From the NCBI GenBank assembly GCA_002085285.1, contig NATK01000144.1, positions 1 to 5,455 of the forward strand: a stretch of DNA of 5,455 nt, read 5' to 3'. Both the position numbers and the translations under genes were made by a program. Under the pieces are notes generated by a model that was given only the letters and a program-made list of their open reading frames with translations, searched no databases and was not told where the DNA came from. Every line of letters starts with the position of its first letter. The first letter of the stretch is position 1. The DNA is from Candidatus Latescibacteria bacterium 4484_7. Its GTDB lineage: Bacteria > Krumholzibacteriota > Krumholzibacteriia > Krumholzibacteriales > Krumholzibacteriaceae. This document shows, piece after piece, positions 5,072 through 5,455 of this stretch.

Positions 5072-5455
5072 TTAATCAAATGATTTGAGCACTTTTTCTC
5101 TGTCTGGATGTCTTACGATCCCCTTCTCAGTGATTATGGCTTCGATGAGGTCGGCCGGGGTGACGTCGAAAGCAGGATTATATACGCTCGAGCCGTCGGG
5201 GATGAGCCTCTTGCCTGCTATCTCGGCTACCTCTTCCGGTGCTCGTTCTTCAATTGGGATCTCGGAACCGTCCGTCAGGGAAAAATCGAACGTCGAAGAC
5301 GGTGCTGCCACATAGAATGGCTTATCGTACTTCTCACAAAGAATCGCAAGTCCGAGCGTTCCTATCTTGTTCGCCGTATCTCCGTTTGAGGCGATACGAT
5401 CCGCACCGACGATCACAGCATCCACTCTGCCCGATGCAAAGAGCGTCGCTGCGAA
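5072..5455 (-). CDS. mtnA: Methylthioribose-1-phosphate isomerase MtnA (C-terminal 127 residues; 5' end beyond window)
   Basis: MtnA isomerises 5-methylthioribose-1-phosphate to 5-methylthioribulose-1-phosphate in the methionine salvage pathway and belongs to the eIF2B alpha/beta/delta-like family. The frame is open to the right edge and ends in TAA. Visible blocks, numbered from the first residue in the window, are GRVDAVIVGADRIASNGDTA (9-28), NKIGT (29-33), PFYVAAPSSTFD (46-57), EIPIEER (65-71), VYNPAFDVTP and ITEKGI. The Asp of GADRI is the catalytic aspartate of the family; the catalytic Cys lies upstream, outside the window. The combination of NGDTANKIGT, IPIEER and NPAFDVTP separates MtnA from the related initiation-factor subunits and from ribose-1,5-bisphosphate isomerase. 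A GTG at 5425 lies inside the domain and is not the true start. The operon promoter begins 101 nt downstream, so mtnA is probably a separate unit. Confidence 0.95.
   Translation of the reverse strand, partial: FAATLFASGRVDAVIVGADRIASNGDTANKIGTLGLAILCEKYDKPFYVAAPSSTFDFSLTDGSEIPIEERAPEEVAEIAGKRLIPDGSSVYNPAFDVTPADLIEAIITEKGIVRHPDREKVLKSFD

Overview
This window is a bacterial core-genome locus. All nine recognisable genes lie on the minus strand, so transcription runs from the right edge to the left: mtnA (5' part off the window), rplM, rpsI, rpsB, tsf, pyrH, frr, uppS and cdsA (3' part off the window). Protein-level motifs clearly identify every gene. The organism is a bacterium of intermediate base composition with strong GGAGG-type ribosome binding sites, a short (~200 aa) EF-Ts and some TTG starts. 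The order L13-S9-S2-EF-Ts-UMP kinase-RRF-UppS-CdsA occurs in several deep-branching, non-proteobacterial lineages. I cannot name a phylum from the sequence alone.

Layout from right to left. (1) 5072-5455 is the C-terminal part of methylthioribose-1-phosphate isomerase, a methionine-salvage enzyme. (2) 4916-5071 is non-coding. It holds a nested inverted repeat and then a near-consensus sigma-70-type promoter (TTGACA, 17-nt spacer, TATATT) that should drive the ribosomal genes. (3) 3406-4914 carries L13, S9 and S2. (4) 2753-3355 is EF-Ts, followed by a strong intrinsic terminator whose T-run touches the pyrH ribosome binding site. (5) 1-2668 is the tightly packed set pyrH-frr-uppS-cdsA, covering UMP phosphorylation, ribosome recycling, undecaprenyl diphosphate synthesis and CDP-diacylglycerol synthesis. 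The upper half builds ribosomes and feeds elongation; the lower half links nucleotide supply to cell-envelope precursors.

The main anomaly is that two ribosomal protein genes lack their conserved 5' ends. In rplM, a well-placed GGAGG and ATG followed by codons for MRQTT run straight into codons for GKNKVGF in another frame, so about 32 codons appear to be missing. In rpsB, the coding sequence for HQTKRWNPKM begins almost directly after the rpsI stop, with no start codon, ribosome binding site or first ~17 codons. S9, between them, is intact. Two similar losses in near-essential genes within 0.8 kb suggest assembly or consensus deletions, or very recent genomic deletions, more than a functioning new arrangement. 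Raw reads would decide this. Otherwise this is an ordinary housekeeping region; I see no mobile element, CRISPR array, defence system, tRNA or rRNA.
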